Shown here piece by piece: positions 8,976 through 17,958 of a DNA stretch of 64,000 bases. Source of the DNA: Algoriphagus mannitolivorans DSM 15301 (GTDB taxonomy: Bacteria; Bacteroidota; Bacteroidia; Cytophagales; Cyclobacteriaceae). The position numbers and the translations under genes were made by a program. Where the stretch lies: positions 186,001 through 250,000 of the forward strand of contig NZ_AUBV01000005.1 in the NCBI RefSeq assembly GCF_000429425.1. Direction: 5' to 3'. Position 1 is the stretch's first letter. Every line of letters starts with the position of its first letter. Under the pieces are notes generated by a model. It made no database searches. It saw nothing but the letters and a program-made list of their open reading frames with translations, and had not been told where the DNA came from.

Positions 8976-9809
8976 TTATTTTCTCAATACCATGACTACT
9001 CTTCGGTTTTTAGCTTTTCCCTCTTCGGTCAAATTATTGGCTAGTGGGCTTAGATCTCCGACGCCTTCGGGTTGAATTTGAGCTTGAGGAATTTGGAAAT
9101 TTTGGACTAGGTATTGAGCTACAGCTTCAGCCCTTTGCCGGGATAGCTAGAGGTTGTGTTCAGGGCTGCCGGTGTTATCGGTATGTCCTACTAGGTAAAC
9201 TTTAGTAGTGGGGGAGGACTTGAGGTAATTTGCCATTTCCTGCAAAGTCTCCTGGGATTCAGGTTTGATTATGGCTTGGTCCGTATCAAATTGGATTCCA
9301 TAGAAAGCGACTTGGCCTTCTTCAGTCATCTGTTTTTGGATGTCTTTGGCAGTCAGCGTCACGTACTGGTTCATAGGTTCCTCCCGGATCACAGTGACCT
9401 GATAATATCCACTTCCATCGGTATTGACTTCCATCCAGTGCTTCTCCCCGGATTTCTCAAAATAGAAATAGGCAGCACTACCGGAGTAGAGTAATTTGCC
9501 CCCGATTTTCTCGACTGCATTTTGGTAATTTCGATAAATAAGGGCTTGAGAAGGTCTGGAATCCCACTCACCCATCCAGCGATAATTTGTCACGGACTTT
9601 TCACCTTCCTTGGATTCGGAAATTCTGTTTCCACTGGGATCTTGGGAATAAATTGAGAAAGTGTCAAACTCCCTGAATTCACAAGTGGTCAATTCATGAT
9701 TCGGAAGAGAAGAAAACAGCTCTCGTTCTTGACATTTAGTGGAGTTTTGAGCGAAGGAGATTTCTGTCAGTGAAATCAAAAACAAGCAAGAAATGATTTG
9801 AAATTTCAT
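8976..9809 (-). pseudogene. OmpA-family outer-membrane/periplasmic protein with an in-frame TAG
   Basis: A signal peptide (MKFQIISCLFLISLTEISFAQN) leads into a region resembling DUF4892 and then an OmpA-like peptidoglycan-binding domain (QFDTDQAIIKPESQ, VYLVGHTDNTGSPEHNL). Translation meets TAG at 9147-9149. The same frame then continues as LSRQRAEAVAQYLV..., including GVGDLSP and NRRVVMVLRK, to a TAA at 8976-8978 (278 codons in all). The TAG stands where OmpA proteins usually have NLxLSxxRA, so a CAG-to-TAG change is the simplest explanation. Either a recent nonsense mutation, a sequencing error, or readthrough. Without readthrough the 220-residue product lacks the end of the OmpA fold. Confidence 0.85.
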
Positions 9810-9918
9810 TTAAAAAGGAATTATGGAAAGTGGAAGAGTGGATAAATTCAAAAGCTGACCTAAAAAAAACTTATTACAGATCTGCCTATAAAACTAACCA
9901 AGAAATTGAATCTTTCCC

Positions 9919-10749
9919 TCAGTCTTGACTGAGAATAGTTCGAATAAATGCTACACTTTGCGGGATTTGCTGTACAGATCTGGAGCTTTCGTCTTCGATG
10001 ACCAGGAAGGTGGTTCCCTGCTTTTTCGCCTCGCGAATGAGACCTGCTATATCAATGTCCCCAGTACCCAAGACTACATTTGTTTCTACGTCTCCGTGAC
10101 CGTCAGTGGACCCGGGAGTACCTTTTTTGCGGTCTTTAAGGTGGAGCTGAGGGAATTTACCCGGATAAGCCTGCATGATTGCCAAAGGATCCCCTCCTCC
10201 CATTTTCACCCAATACACATCCATATTGAACTGGTAATGCTTTGCATTTTCTAGTAGGTAATCCATAGGCACTCCCTCTCCGGCATCCATAAATTCATAG
10301 CCGTGAGGATGGTATGTCAAAGTGACTCCCTCTTTAGCAAACATCTCTCCTGCTTTGTTAAACAAATCCACGGCCTCTTTGGTCATTTCCATACTTATTG
10401 GGCCATCAGGATGGGGAATCCAATAGCAAGTGGCAAACTTTGCCCCATATTTCTTGGCCTCTGAAAGAATGGCTTGAGGGTCGGTTTTGAGCTTGTTGTA
10501 ATCCGCCCCGACTCCAACTACCCGTAGATTATTGTCTGCAAGTAATTTTTTGTACTCGGTATCCGACATTCCGTATCCTCCTCCGCCTTCCACGGCATAA
10601 ATCCCCCATTCCGCAATCATTTTATGATATTTTGCCGGATCAGAAGGGATTTGATTTCTTAGAGAATACAACTGAAGAGCTATTTCTTGGGCTTTGAGCC
10701 CCATCGAACTGATCATTAGTAAGAAAAGGAATAAGAACTTGAATTTCAT
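9919..10749 (-). CDS. Secreted sugar phosphate isomerase/epimerase-like TIM barrel
   Basis: A 276-residue protein with a signal peptide (MKFKFLFLFLLMISSMGLKAQ) followed by an AP-endonuclease-2-type TIM barrel: IALQLYSLRNQI, GVTLTYHPHGYEF, NMDVYWVKMGGG, QLHLKDRKKG, DIDIAGLIREAKKQG and LVIEDESS. Exported members of this family are common in Bacteroidota and are thought to act on free sugars, not phosphates, in the periplasm. Divergent from the NHL-repeat gene at 10858. Confidence 0.82.
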   Translation of the reverse strand: MKFKFLFLFLLMISSMGLKAQEIALQLYSLRNQIPSDPAKYHKMIAEWGIYAVEGGGGYGMSDTEYKKLLADNNLRVVGVGADYNKLKTDPQAILSEAKKYGAKFATCYWIPHPDGPISMEMTKEAVDLFNKAGEMFAKEGVTLTYHPHGYEFMDAGEGVPMDYLLENAKHYQFNMDVYWVKMGGGDPLAIMQAYPGKFPQLHLKDRKKGTPGSTDGHGDVETNVVLGTGDIDIAGLIREAKKQGTTFLVIEDESSRSVQQIPQSVAFIRTILSQD

Positions 10750-10791
10750 AGGTTTTGGATTTAAGTCACTCTAATCTAGGAAAAACCATTT

Positions 10792-10804
10792 TATCCTGCA
10801 GGAT
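10792..10804. promoter_or_regulatory. Palindrome TATCCTG/CAGGAT in a divergent intergenic region
   Basis: A perfect ATCCTGCAGGAT palindrome between the secreted isomerase and the Tat-exported NHL protein. The half sites are the same as in the 11-30 operator candidate, but they abut with no spacer. Binding of a regulator is speculative. Confidence 0.3.
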
Positions 10805-10857
10805 TCCTTTCCCATTTCAATCAATTTTTCCCTAAATTCAAAGAATTACCTACACTT

Positions 10858-11898
10858 ATGAATTCCCGAAGAAGATTTATCCAAAATACCTCCCTCGCAG
10901 GACTTGCTATGACTATTCAACCCAATTTCTCACTTTTTGCAGCCCAAGATCAAATACTTGGTCACGGCGATTTCAAATACAAAATCGACCCATCTTGGGG
11001 AAATCTGGACCCGGACAAGTATCCTGTGGTCAACTGCCATGAAATGGTTATGGATCGAAAAGGCCGGATGATTCTCTTGACTGACGAAGTCAAAAACAAT
11101 GTCCTGATTTATGACCAAGGCGGCAAGCTTTTGGACTCCTGGACCTTGGGCCTGGATCGTGCTCACGGGCTCTCTTTGGTGGATGAAGGGGATGCAGAAT
11201 ACCTATGGATCGTGGATAATGGAGGCCGTGTGGTCAAAACTACCCTTGGTGGCCAGGTAGTATCAGAAGTGGTTTCACCGATTCAGGAGGGTGTTTATGA
11301 AGAGAAAATGCGCTGGGTACCTACTGAAACGGCCATTGGACCCAATGGGGATCTTTACATCGCTGATGGGTATGGCTCACAGTACTTTTTGCAGTATGAT
11401 AAAAACGGGAAGTTCATTCGGAAATTCGGTGGACCGGGACAGGGTGATGCACAGTTCAGTACGGCTCATGGAATTGCCGTTGATGCCAGAGGAGGAAAGG
11501 AACCCACCTTGCTGTGTACTTCCCGAGGTCACAACTCTTTCAAGCGATTTACTCTGGATGGGCAATATATCGAGACGATTTTCCTTCCCGGTGCATTTGT
11601 ATGCCGCCCTGTTATCCATGGCGAAAATCTCTATGCAGGAGTTTGCTGGTCGAGATTAAAGTATTTGGAGCAGACTGATAATTCTGGCTTTGTGACTATT
11701 CTTGACCAAAACAATCTGGTAGTCTCCAATCCCGGGGGGACTGCTCCGGAATATCGAGATGGACAATTGCAGCTGATGGTACAAAAGGAGCCTGTTTTCA
11801 AGCATTGCCACGATGTATGCATCGATCAGGATGAGAATATCTACGTCTGCCAATGGAATGCCGGGAAGACTTATCCCATCAAATTGACAAGGGTTTAG
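10858..11898 (+). CDS. Tat-exported NHL-repeat beta-propeller protein
   Basis: A 346-residue protein starting with a twin-arginine signal (NSRRRFIQNTSLAGLAMT, ending near QPNFSLFAAQ). The rest is a six-bladed propeller of the NHL/6-bladed type with repeating blades such as GRMILLTDEVKNNVLIYDQGG, GDLYIADGYGSQYFLQYDKNG and ENIYVCQWNAGKTYPIKL. Tat export suggests folding or cofactor binding before secretion. Such proteins can bind ligands or act as lactonases; no catalytic signature is clear here. Confidence 0.82.
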   Translation: MNSRRRFIQNTSLAGLAMTIQPNFSLFAAQDQILGHGDFKYKIDPSWGNLDPDKYPVVNCHEMVMDRKGRMILLTDEVKNNVLIYDQGGKLLDSWTLGLDRAHGLSLVDEGDAEYLWIVDNGGRVVKTTLGGQVVSEVVSPIQEGVYEEKMRWVPTETAIGPNGDLYIADGYGSQYFLQYDKNGKFIRKFGGPGQGDAQFSTAHGIAVDARGGKEPTLLCTSRGHNSFKRFTLDGQYIETIFLPGAFVCRPVIHGENLYAGVCWSRLKYLEQTDNSGFVTILDQNNLVVSNPGGTAPEYRDGQLQLMVQKEPVFKHCHDVCIDQDENIYVCQWNAGKTYPIKLTRV

Positions 11899-11905
11899 GA
11901 TGATG

Positions 11906-12072
11906 GGAGGAGGGTGAAAGAAGGGGGACGGAAGACCGAAGAGGGGAGACCGAAGACCGAGGGGGGAAGACCGAAGACAGAAGAGGGAAGACCGAAGCGA
12001 TGGGGTTAAGTGTAATCCCCATTCACGCCACCAATAACTCAATAACCAATAACCAATAACTAATAACCAAAA
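11906..12072. repeat. Long heptad-period repeat tract in an intergenic region
   Basis: From 11927 to 11996 there are ten consecutive 7-mers of the GACCGAA/GAGGGGA type (for example GACCGAA at 11934, 11948, 11969 and 11990). A second array of CAATAAC-type heptads runs from 12031 to 12072 (CTCAATA, ACCAATA, ACCAATA, ACTAATA). Together they fill most of the 184-base gap before the VOC gene. Confidence 0.9.
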
Positions 12073-12082
12073 TCGCCTCACT

Positions 12083-12463
12083 ATGAAATCAGTAACTGTA
12101 GGATGGTTTGAAATACCTGTTCAAGATATGGACAGGGCCATCAAATTTTATGAAGAAGTATTTGAATGCTCACTAGACAAACAGATTATGGGTGATTTCC
12201 AGATGGCCTGGTTTCCTTGGAATGAAGAAGGAAAAGGTGCCGGAGGAAGTTTGGTCTATCATAAAGAGTTTTACAAGCCCAGTGGAGAATATGGAGCCTT
12301 GGTTTATTTTTCTTCCGAAGATTGTTCGGTAGAACTGGCCAGAGTAGAAAAAGCAGGAGGCAAAGTTCAGATACCCAAAAGGATGATCGCCCCTGATATC
12401 GGATATATGGGCGTGTTGATTGATACTGAAGGAAATCGAGTAGCGGTACATTCGAGAGCTTAA
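12083..12463 (+). CDS. VOC (glyoxalase/bleomycin resistance) family protein
   Basis: A 126-residue single-domain protein of the vicinal oxygen chelate superfamily: GWFEIPVQDMDRAIKFYEEVF at the N-terminus, GALVYFSSEDCSVELARVEKAGGKV in the middle and GYMGVLIDTEGNRVAVHS at the end. Usual members bind a divalent metal and act on small electrophiles, or serve as binding proteins. The substrate is unknown. The gap before it is occupied by heptad repeats. Confidence 0.85.
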   Translation: MKSVTVGWFEIPVQDMDRAIKFYEEVFECSLDKQIMGDFQMAWFPWNEEGKGAGGSLVYHKEFYKPSGEYGALVYFSSEDCSVELARVEKAGGKVQIPKRMIAPDIGYMGVLIDTEGNRVAVHSRA

Positions 12464-12548
12464 ACCATTTGCTATTTTTTTTGGGACTCCCTAATAGTCT
12501 TGGAAATAACTTTAGTAGTTTTGAAATTCCGGACTTGAATTTTTATCC

Positions 12549-13868
12549 ATGTTGAAAAGGCTTTTTAAAATGCAGGAAAATCCTGCCAATCTTGAGCAGT
12601 TGCAGCACAGGATTGCAGTCATATTCGTCTTATTGACATTTTCAGCAATTATCCTTTTTGGATTTACGGATTATATTCTGGGATTAAATCCGATTTTGGG
12701 AAAAATCCGGGTCGTCTACGCCTTACTTTTTATGGGCTGCTTTGTCCTGATGGTTCGATACAACAGGTTCTTCCTGTCTATCAACCTGATGCTCGGGTTA
12801 ATTTTGATATTTTCTCTGGTCAATTACTATTTCAATGACGGTTTCCAGGGCCCTACAATTTTCAACTTATTTGTTTTCATAGTTGCGGTCGCCATTTTTT
12901 TTAAAAACCCATTTAATCTGATCTGGTGGCTCGCCTGCATTGGAAGTTACTTGCTCCTTTTTTATTTGGAAATTGAGGGATTGGTTTTGGTTTCAAAGAA
13001 CTATAAAAACCTCCAAGACCTTTTTTGGGACAATGCAATTTCCATAGCCTTGTGTGCGGTTTTTATTTTTATAGGGATTTATTTACTCATCATCAACTAC
13101 CGGAGGCAACAAGAAAATCTCCTAGAACTCCAAAAAGTAAATGAAAGGCAATTGGCAGAATTGACCTCTCTCAATCAGAAGAAAAATGAACTTATCGCGT
13201 TGCTTTCGCATGATTTGAGAGGGCCGATCGGCACCTTAAGTGCTACTTTGGGGCTTGTGGACCAAGGAGTTTTGGAAGAGGAAGATTTAGCTCAGATTTT
13301 GGCGAAACTCAAGTCTCAGAGTTTTCAACTGAATCAAGTTTTGGAAAATACCTTGGCTTGGGTCACTTCTGAAATGGATACCAAAGCTCCCGAGAAGAAA
13401 GAGACTGACCTTCTTCAGCTTGGGGAATTGATGCGGGACACCATGCAAATAGAAGCGATTAACAAAAGCCAAAATTTGGAATTTGAGCTGATAGGTGAAA
13501 ACCAGCACATGTTGCTCGAGATCAAGGAAGTGAAAATCATACTCAAGAATCTTTTGGATAATGCAGTCAAGTTTACCAAAGCCGGGGAGACTATAGGGCT
13601 TAGACTGATTGTGAAGCCAGATTTGATTCGATGGGAAGTGAGAAACCCCGGAGAAACCATCACTGAAAATCAACAACTGTTTTTGTTTGAGTTTAAGGGT
13701 AAGAGCTCCTTGGGAACCCAAAAAGAAAAAGGAGCAGGGCTTGGTCTGTCGCTTTGTAAGAAGATTGCGGATAGTCTTGGAATGCGATTGGGATATCAGA
13801 TTGAAAGGGAAAATGAAAACCTTTTTTATCTCGAAATTGCCCGAAACTCAAATCAAAACCACCCTTAA
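12549..13868 (+). CDS. Membrane sensor histidine kinase
   Basis: A 439-residue protein. About six membrane segments (residues 23-185) are followed by a short coiled coil and a HisKA-like domain with H221 in ALLSHDLRGPIG. The ATPase domain has NLLDNAVKFTKAGE, QLFLFEFKGKSSLGTQ and GAGLGLSLCKKIA. No receiver domain and no response regulator nearby, so it is an orphan kinase. The C-terminal codons overlap the convergent lutC gene by 21 bases. What the 6TM region senses is not evident. Confidence 0.88.
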   Translation: MLKRLFKMQENPANLEQLQHRIAVIFVLLTFSAIILFGFTDYILGLNPILGKIRVVYALLFMGCFVLMVRYNRFFLSINLMLGLILIFSLVNYYFNDGFQGPTIFNLFVFIVAVAIFFKNPFNLIWWLACIGSYLLLFYLEIEGLVLVSKNYKNLQDLFWDNAISIALCAVFIFIGIYLLIINYRRQQENLLELQKVNERQLAELTSLNQKKNELIALLSHDLRGPIGTLSATLGLVDQGVLEEEDLAQILAKLKSQSFQLNQVLENTLAWVTSEMDTKAPEKKETDLLQLGELMRDTMQIEAINKSQNLEFELIGENQHMLLEIKEVKIILKNLLDNAVKFTKAGETIGLRLIVKPDLIRWEVRNPGETITENQQLFLFEFKGKSSLGTQKEKGAGLGLSLCKKIADSLGMRLGYQIERENENLFYLEIARNSNQNHP

Positions 13869-14408
13869 ACTCTTGGCTCCATGGGCTCCAATTACTAAAG
13901 ACTGCTCGATATCAGCAGTTTTGGAAGGTCCAGCCACAAACAATCCAAAGCCGGAGAATTCATTACCGATTTTTTGATAGGCCTGGTGAAGGGTAGGATA
14001 CAGGTTTTTCTTTTCTAAAATCAAAACCAAATGCTCTGTAATAAAGGGTAATACACGATGCTTCAGCTGGCTGTCATCTAGCCAGATTGCTCCGTTTTCT
14101 GCTACTCCAAACTGGCCTTCCAGAATGGCAAGGTTTAAATCGTCCAATTCATGTGGGTCTGAGGGAGTTTCAAAATTGGAATATTGCTCAAAACCAGCAG
14201 CCAAAGCAATCACTTTTTCAAACCTCTGCTCTTTTATCCAAGCTTCCAGTTCTAGGGTTGTTAGGATTTCCCCTTTATTGCCTAATATGGATTGGGAAAA
14301 AGCTTCCTCCAAATTTCCCGATACTCCATAATCCGGAAGGGAGGGGAGAGGTTTTTCTTCTCTCGAAATTCCACGGATTGCATTTAAGATTTTTTTCCGA
14401 CTACTCAT
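13848..14408 (-). CDS. lutC: LutC, L-lactate oxidation complex subunit (LUD domain)
   Basis: I use the ATG at 14408 (186 residues), which overlaps the lutB stop by 4 bases (ATGA). LUD/YkgG-type domain with AILEGQFGVAENGAIWLDD, ITEHLVLILE and FGLFVAGPSKTADIEQSLVIGAHGAKSLRVVL. In Bacillus and other bacteria, LutA, LutB and LutC together oxidise L-lactate to pyruvate in the cytoplasm. Last gene of the rhamnose-lactate operon. Its 3' end overlaps the convergent histidine kinase gene. Confidence 0.92.
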   Translation of the reverse strand: MSSRKKILNAIRGISREEKPLPSLPDYGVSGNLEEAFSQSILGNKGEILTTLELEAWIKEQRFEKVIALAAGFEQYSNFETPSDPHELDDLNLAILEGQFGVAENGAIWLDDSQLKHRVLPFITEHLVLILEKKNLYPTLHQAYQKIGNEFSGFGLFVAGPSKTADIEQSLVIGAHGAKSLRVVLI

Positions 14409-15763
14409 GATCGATTCTTTTGGTACCATGCTTTAAAAGACTCCGAAGGTGTCTCTGGAAGGTTTCGGCCTTTTCCCCAACTGTTGATTGGATGATAGAT
14501 TAGGGATTTGGGAAGGTTTTTAAGAGCAGATCTCATCACATTGCCGGAGATCTTGTAGGCCAAAGGACTTTTGAAAAGTGCGCTGGCCAATTTCATGGAC
14601 AGGCTTTTGCCTAATTCTCCATGGGTTTTGGTGATTTCCTGCCTCCATTCATAGAGCTGCTCATGGATATTGATCTTAACCGGACACACATCCGTGCAGC
14701 TGCCGCAAAGAGTTGAAGCAAATGGCAAAGTGCTGTGTTTCTTCATGTCCAACCCAGGTGAAAGAATAGAACCAATCGGGCCAGGCACAGTGCTTCCGTA
14801 ACTGTATCCTCCGCTTCTTCGGTAGATAGGGCAAGTGTTCATACAGGCACCACAGCGTATGCATTTCAGTGAATTTCTGAATTTTTCTCTGGCCAGTTGA
14901 GCTGTTCGGCCATTGTCCAAGAGGACGATGTGGATTTCCTTTCCGGGTGAAGGACTTCGGAAGTGGGAATTGTAATTGGTAACTGGCTGACCGGTGGCAG
15001 ATCGGGCTAACAGTCTCAAAAACACCCCCAAATCCGCTCGTCTGGGTATGAGCTTTTCGATTCCCATGCAGGCGATGTGTACGTCTGCCAGATGTACGCC
15101 CATGTCTGCATTTCCTTCATTAGTACAAACCACAAATTCACCCGTCTCTGCTACCCCAAAATTTACCCCAGTGATGGCTACTTTGGCCCCCAAAAATTTC
15201 TCCCGAAGGTGAAGCCGGGCAGCATTTGTCAGATAGGCTGGGTCCTCGTTTCCTTTTTCAGTAGCGAGCTTTTCATGAAAAAGCTCTGAGATTTCTCCCT
15301 TTTTGAGGTGGATGGCGGGCAGAACGATGTGACTTGGAGGCTGATTGAGGAATTGGACAATCCGCTCACCCAGATCCGTATCTACGACCTCAATTCCGTT
15401 TTTTTCCAGATACGGATTAAGATGGCACTCCTCTGTCAAGATGGATTTGCTTTTGACAATGGCAGTGCATTTTTGCTTTTGAAGAATCCCGAGAACGATT
15501 TGATTATGCTCTTCGGCATCTTTCGCCCAGTGGATGTGGATTCCATTTTTCAAGGCATTTTTTTCAAACTCCACCAGATAGTTCTCCAAATTCGATAGAA
15601 CATTGTCCTTGATTTCAGAGGCAAGGTTGCGAAGGTCTTCCCACTCAGGAATGCTCTTGCTGATCCGGTCGCGTTTATCCCGCACAAACCACAGCGTTTC
15701 ATCATGCCACTTGGCTTTGGCTTGGTCTTTTAAAAACTCGCTTGCAGCTTGTGGGTGGCTCAT
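14405..15763 (-). CDS. lutB: LutB, iron-sulfur subunit of L-lactate oxidation
   Basis: A 452-residue protein with an N-terminal LUD domain (GVNFGVAETGEFVVCTNEGNADMG around 200-223) and two 4Fe-4S clusters at the C-terminal side, CIRCGACMNTCPIYRRSGG and CGSCTDVCPVKI. Length and layout match LutB/YkgF. Overlaps lutA and lutC by ATGA at both ends, indicating tight translational coupling. Confidence 0.95.
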   Translation of the reverse strand: MSHPQAASEFLKDQAKAKWHDETLWFVRDKRDRISKSIPEWEDLRNLASEIKDNVLSNLENYLVEFEKNALKNGIHIHWAKDAEEHNQIVLGILQKQKCTAIVKSKSILTEECHLNPYLEKNGIEVVDTDLGERIVQFLNQPPSHIVLPAIHLKKGEISELFHEKLATEKGNEDPAYLTNAARLHLREKFLGAKVAITGVNFGVAETGEFVVCTNEGNADMGVHLADVHIACMGIEKLIPRRADLGVFLRLLARSATGQPVTNYNSHFRSPSPGKEIHIVLLDNGRTAQLAREKFRNSLKCIRCGACMNTCPIYRRSGGYSYGSTVPGPIGSILSPGLDMKKHSTLPFASTLCGSCTDVCPVKINIHEQLYEWRQEITKTHGELGKSLSMKLASALFKSPLAYKISGNVMRSALKNLPKSLIYHPINSWGKGRNLPETPSESFKAWYQKNRS

Positions 15764-16518
15764 TTCATCGCTTGGTTAAGAATTTCTGCCAAATGCATGA
15801 ATTGGATTTTTCTTCCTTCACGGCTGGCTATTCCCTGCAAATGCATGATGCAGGACATGTCTCCTCCAGTAAGAATTTCTACTTCATGGGCTAGATGATC
15901 TTCCAATCGGTCTTTTCCCATTCTCAGAGAGAGGGCCTCCTCGGTGACGGCAAAGGTTCCTCCAAATCCACAGCATTCATCTTTCCGGGAAAGTTCAACC
16001 CATTCCAGACCTTCTAGGTTTTCCAGAAGCATTTTGGCTTTGTTAAAAGGGGAAATATTCATTTCTGAACTGGAGGCAAGCCTCAGGCCTCTTTGTCCAT
16101 GACAGGACGCGTGATATCCAACCCGATGGGGGAATTTTCCTGTTGGCTTGTCGATTTTCAGGACATCGGTCAGAAACTCCGTCAATTCAAAAATTTTGTG
16201 ATGGAGTTGATGCTGGGCTTCCTCTTTTCCCTGGATTTTTGGGAAATGCTCTTTGACATGAAGAACGCAGCTCCCAGAGGGGGCGACCACGTAATCGTAT
16301 TCGCCAAAAATGTCGATAAATCGCTCTGAAGTCCCTATTGTATCTCGCTCATATCCCGCATTGGCCATAGGCTGTCCACAGCAGGTTTGATCCATGGGAT
16401 AGGATACCCTGCAGCCCAAGTTCTCCAAAAGCTCGAGTGTTGCAACCCCGACTTTGGGATAAAACTGATCCACATAGCAAGGAATGAAAAGGCCGATATG
16501 AGGGGAATGAATATTCAT
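15760..16518 (-). CDS. lutA: LutA, CCG-domain subunit of L-lactate oxidation
   Basis: A 252-residue protein with two cysteine-rich CCG domains, CCGQPMANAGY and CCGFGGTF, typical of LutA/YkgE and of heterodisulfide reductase-like subunits. Lies 15 bases downstream of the FGGY kinase gene and overlaps lutB by 4 bases. Coexpression with rhamnose genes makes sense because the aldolase/dehydrogenase fusion produces L-lactate. Confidence 0.94.
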   Translation of the reverse strand: MNIHSPHIGLFIPCYVDQFYPKVGVATLELLENLGCRVSYPMDQTCCGQPMANAGYERDTIGTSERFIDIFGEYDYVVAPSGSCVLHVKEHFPKIQGKEEAQHQLHHKIFELTEFLTDVLKIDKPTGKFPHRVGYHASCHGQRGLRLASSSEMNISPFNKAKMLLENLEGLEWVELSRKDECCGFGGTFAVTEEALSLRMGKDRLEDHLAHEVEILTGGDMSCIMHLQGIASREGRKIQFMHLAEILNQAMK

Positions 16519-16533
16519 TTGGGGAATATAAGA

Positions 16534-17862
16534 TCAAGGATTCATATTCACGAGCATGGCAGCACCCAGGGCAGACCCATTCGGAAAATCACTCGGAATG
16601 ATCTCCTTGCCGGGAAGTTTGATACGAAGCATTTCCAGGAAGATGTCGTTGGCATTAAATCCGCCGTCCACATAAATCCTGTCCACTTCGGCACCCTTCA
16701 GTACCAGCTTTAGGGAAGCTACTTGGATATCTGTCAGCTCATGAATAAAGGTATAATAGGCTTCTGTAAATTCGGGGAACGAACCCCAATCTGATTTTTC
16801 TGCTTTTTTAAGACCGTAATCCTGTGGCTTCAGATACTGAAACCCGATTCGCTTGTCAGGATATTGGGCTACTTTTTTAAAAAGAGTCTTTTCAAATCGT
16901 AACCTTTTATAGGTGCCTAAGGGAAGGCTCCAGTAGTTATACATTTGTTCGACCTGGTATTTATGCTCCTCTCCGATAAAGAGCCGTGAAATCTTGATGG
17001 GATCTCCGGAAATGCTCAAAAACTGCAGACAATCCTGATTCAATTCTGCCTCAGTAAGCGGGGTTTTGTTGAAAGGATTGATGCTGATCGCCCAGGTGCC
17101 GGTGGAAAGTAGGACAAAAGGGTTTTTCTCCTGCTTTAAATAGGGCAACAAAGCCCCGGATGAGTCATGAACCCCAATTCCACAAGGAATACTGCCCAAT
17201 TCAGGCTTGGTTTGAAGCAAAGAGCCTCCAGGCAAAATAGGAGACAGTAATGGTTCGATACCTTCCCTTCTGACCCAATCGTGGTAATCCATTTTGCCAA
17301 AATCCCACAAGCCGGTATGGCAGCCTATGCTGGTGTAGTCAGAAATCATCTGGCCTGTGAATATCAGGCTGAGAAACTGAGGGAGATGCAAGCAATGCTT
17401 TACTTTTTCAAATTTCTCCGGCTTGGCATGTTTCAGGAAATAGATCTGAAGTCCGGAATTCAGCATGGCCAAGGGAGGGGAGGAGGTTTGCTGGCAAAAA
17501 GCCATTTTACCCCCGTTCTCTGAGTAAAATTTTTCGAGCAATTCCTCCGGAAAGGGCTTTAGGTAATCGTACAGGGGAGTGACCGGTTCTCCTGATTCGT
17601 CCGTATGCACGAAGGAGGCTCCATGACCGGAAAAATTCAGTTTTTGGATTTCAAATTCAGGAAATTCCAAGGCTTTCTTGAAGGTTTCCAGCATCCATTC
17701 CCGCATGGGGAGAACGGGTTCGCTGGGAAAACCATCCTCATCAGGGATGGCTTCCAAGCGGGTATAGGTATGGTAAACTTCCTTGAGGTCTTGATCAAAA
17801 AGGAAGAATTTCTTGTTCGTCTTCCCGATATCAAAGACAGCGGTAACGGGAGTTCTGGACAT
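16534..17862 (-). CDS. FGGY family carbohydrate kinase, probable L-rhamnulokinase
   Basis: A 442-residue kinase of the FGGY family. Landmarks are DIGKTNKKFFLFD (11-23), NFSGHGASFVH, DYTSIGCHTGLWDF, GVHDSSGALLPYL, LLSTGTWAISINPF and YVDGGFNANDIFLEML. It should phosphorylate a ketose in the cytoplasm. Context (RhaI, rhamnulose-1-phosphate aldolase fusion) points to L-rhamnulose as substrate, although E. coli RhaB-like identity was not measured. It follows the gntR gene in the operon and precedes lutA. Confidence 0.85.
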   Translation of the reverse strand: MSRTPVTAVFDIGKTNKKFFLFDQDLKEVYHTYTRLEAIPDEDGFPSEPVLPMREWMLETFKKALEFPEFEIQKLNFSGHGASFVHTDESGEPVTPLYDYLKPFPEELLEKFYSENGGKMAFCQQTSSPPLAMLNSGLQIYFLKHAKPEKFEKVKHCLHLPQFLSLIFTGQMISDYTSIGCHTGLWDFGKMDYHDWVRREGIEPLLSPILPGGSLLQTKPELGSIPCGIGVHDSSGALLPYLKQEKNPFVLLSTGTWAISINPFNKTPLTEAELNQDCLQFLSISGDPIKISRLFIGEEHKYQVEQMYNYWSLPLGTYKRLRFEKTLFKKVAQYPDKRIGFQYLKPQDYGLKKAEKSDWGSFPEFTEAYYTFIHELTDIQVASLKLVLKGAEVDRIYVDGGFNANDIFLEMLRIKLPGKEIIPSDFPNGSALGAAMLVNMNP

Positions 17863-17867
17863 TTAGA

Positions 17868-17958
17868 GGTACGAGTTACGAGTTGTGATTTAGGAGGTTT
17901 GAGAGGGTTATTGAAGCCAATCTTTCAATCTTCCAATACTTCAATTTTCCAATCTCAA
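17868..17958. repeat. Heptad-period repeat filling the gntR-kinase gap
   Basis: Thirteen in-phase 7-mers cover practically the whole intergenic gap: GGTACGA, GTTACGA, GTTGTGA, TTTAGGA, GGTTTGA at one side and CCAATCT, TTCAATC, TTCCAAT, ACTTCAA, TTTTCCA, ATCTCAA at the other. The last unit overlaps the gntR stop codon. Confidence 0.85.

Noticed and set aside
13848-13868. 21-bp convergent overlap of histidine kinase and lutC as a regulatory device
   Set aside because: Short tail overlaps are common; no sign of a hairpin or conserved element here.
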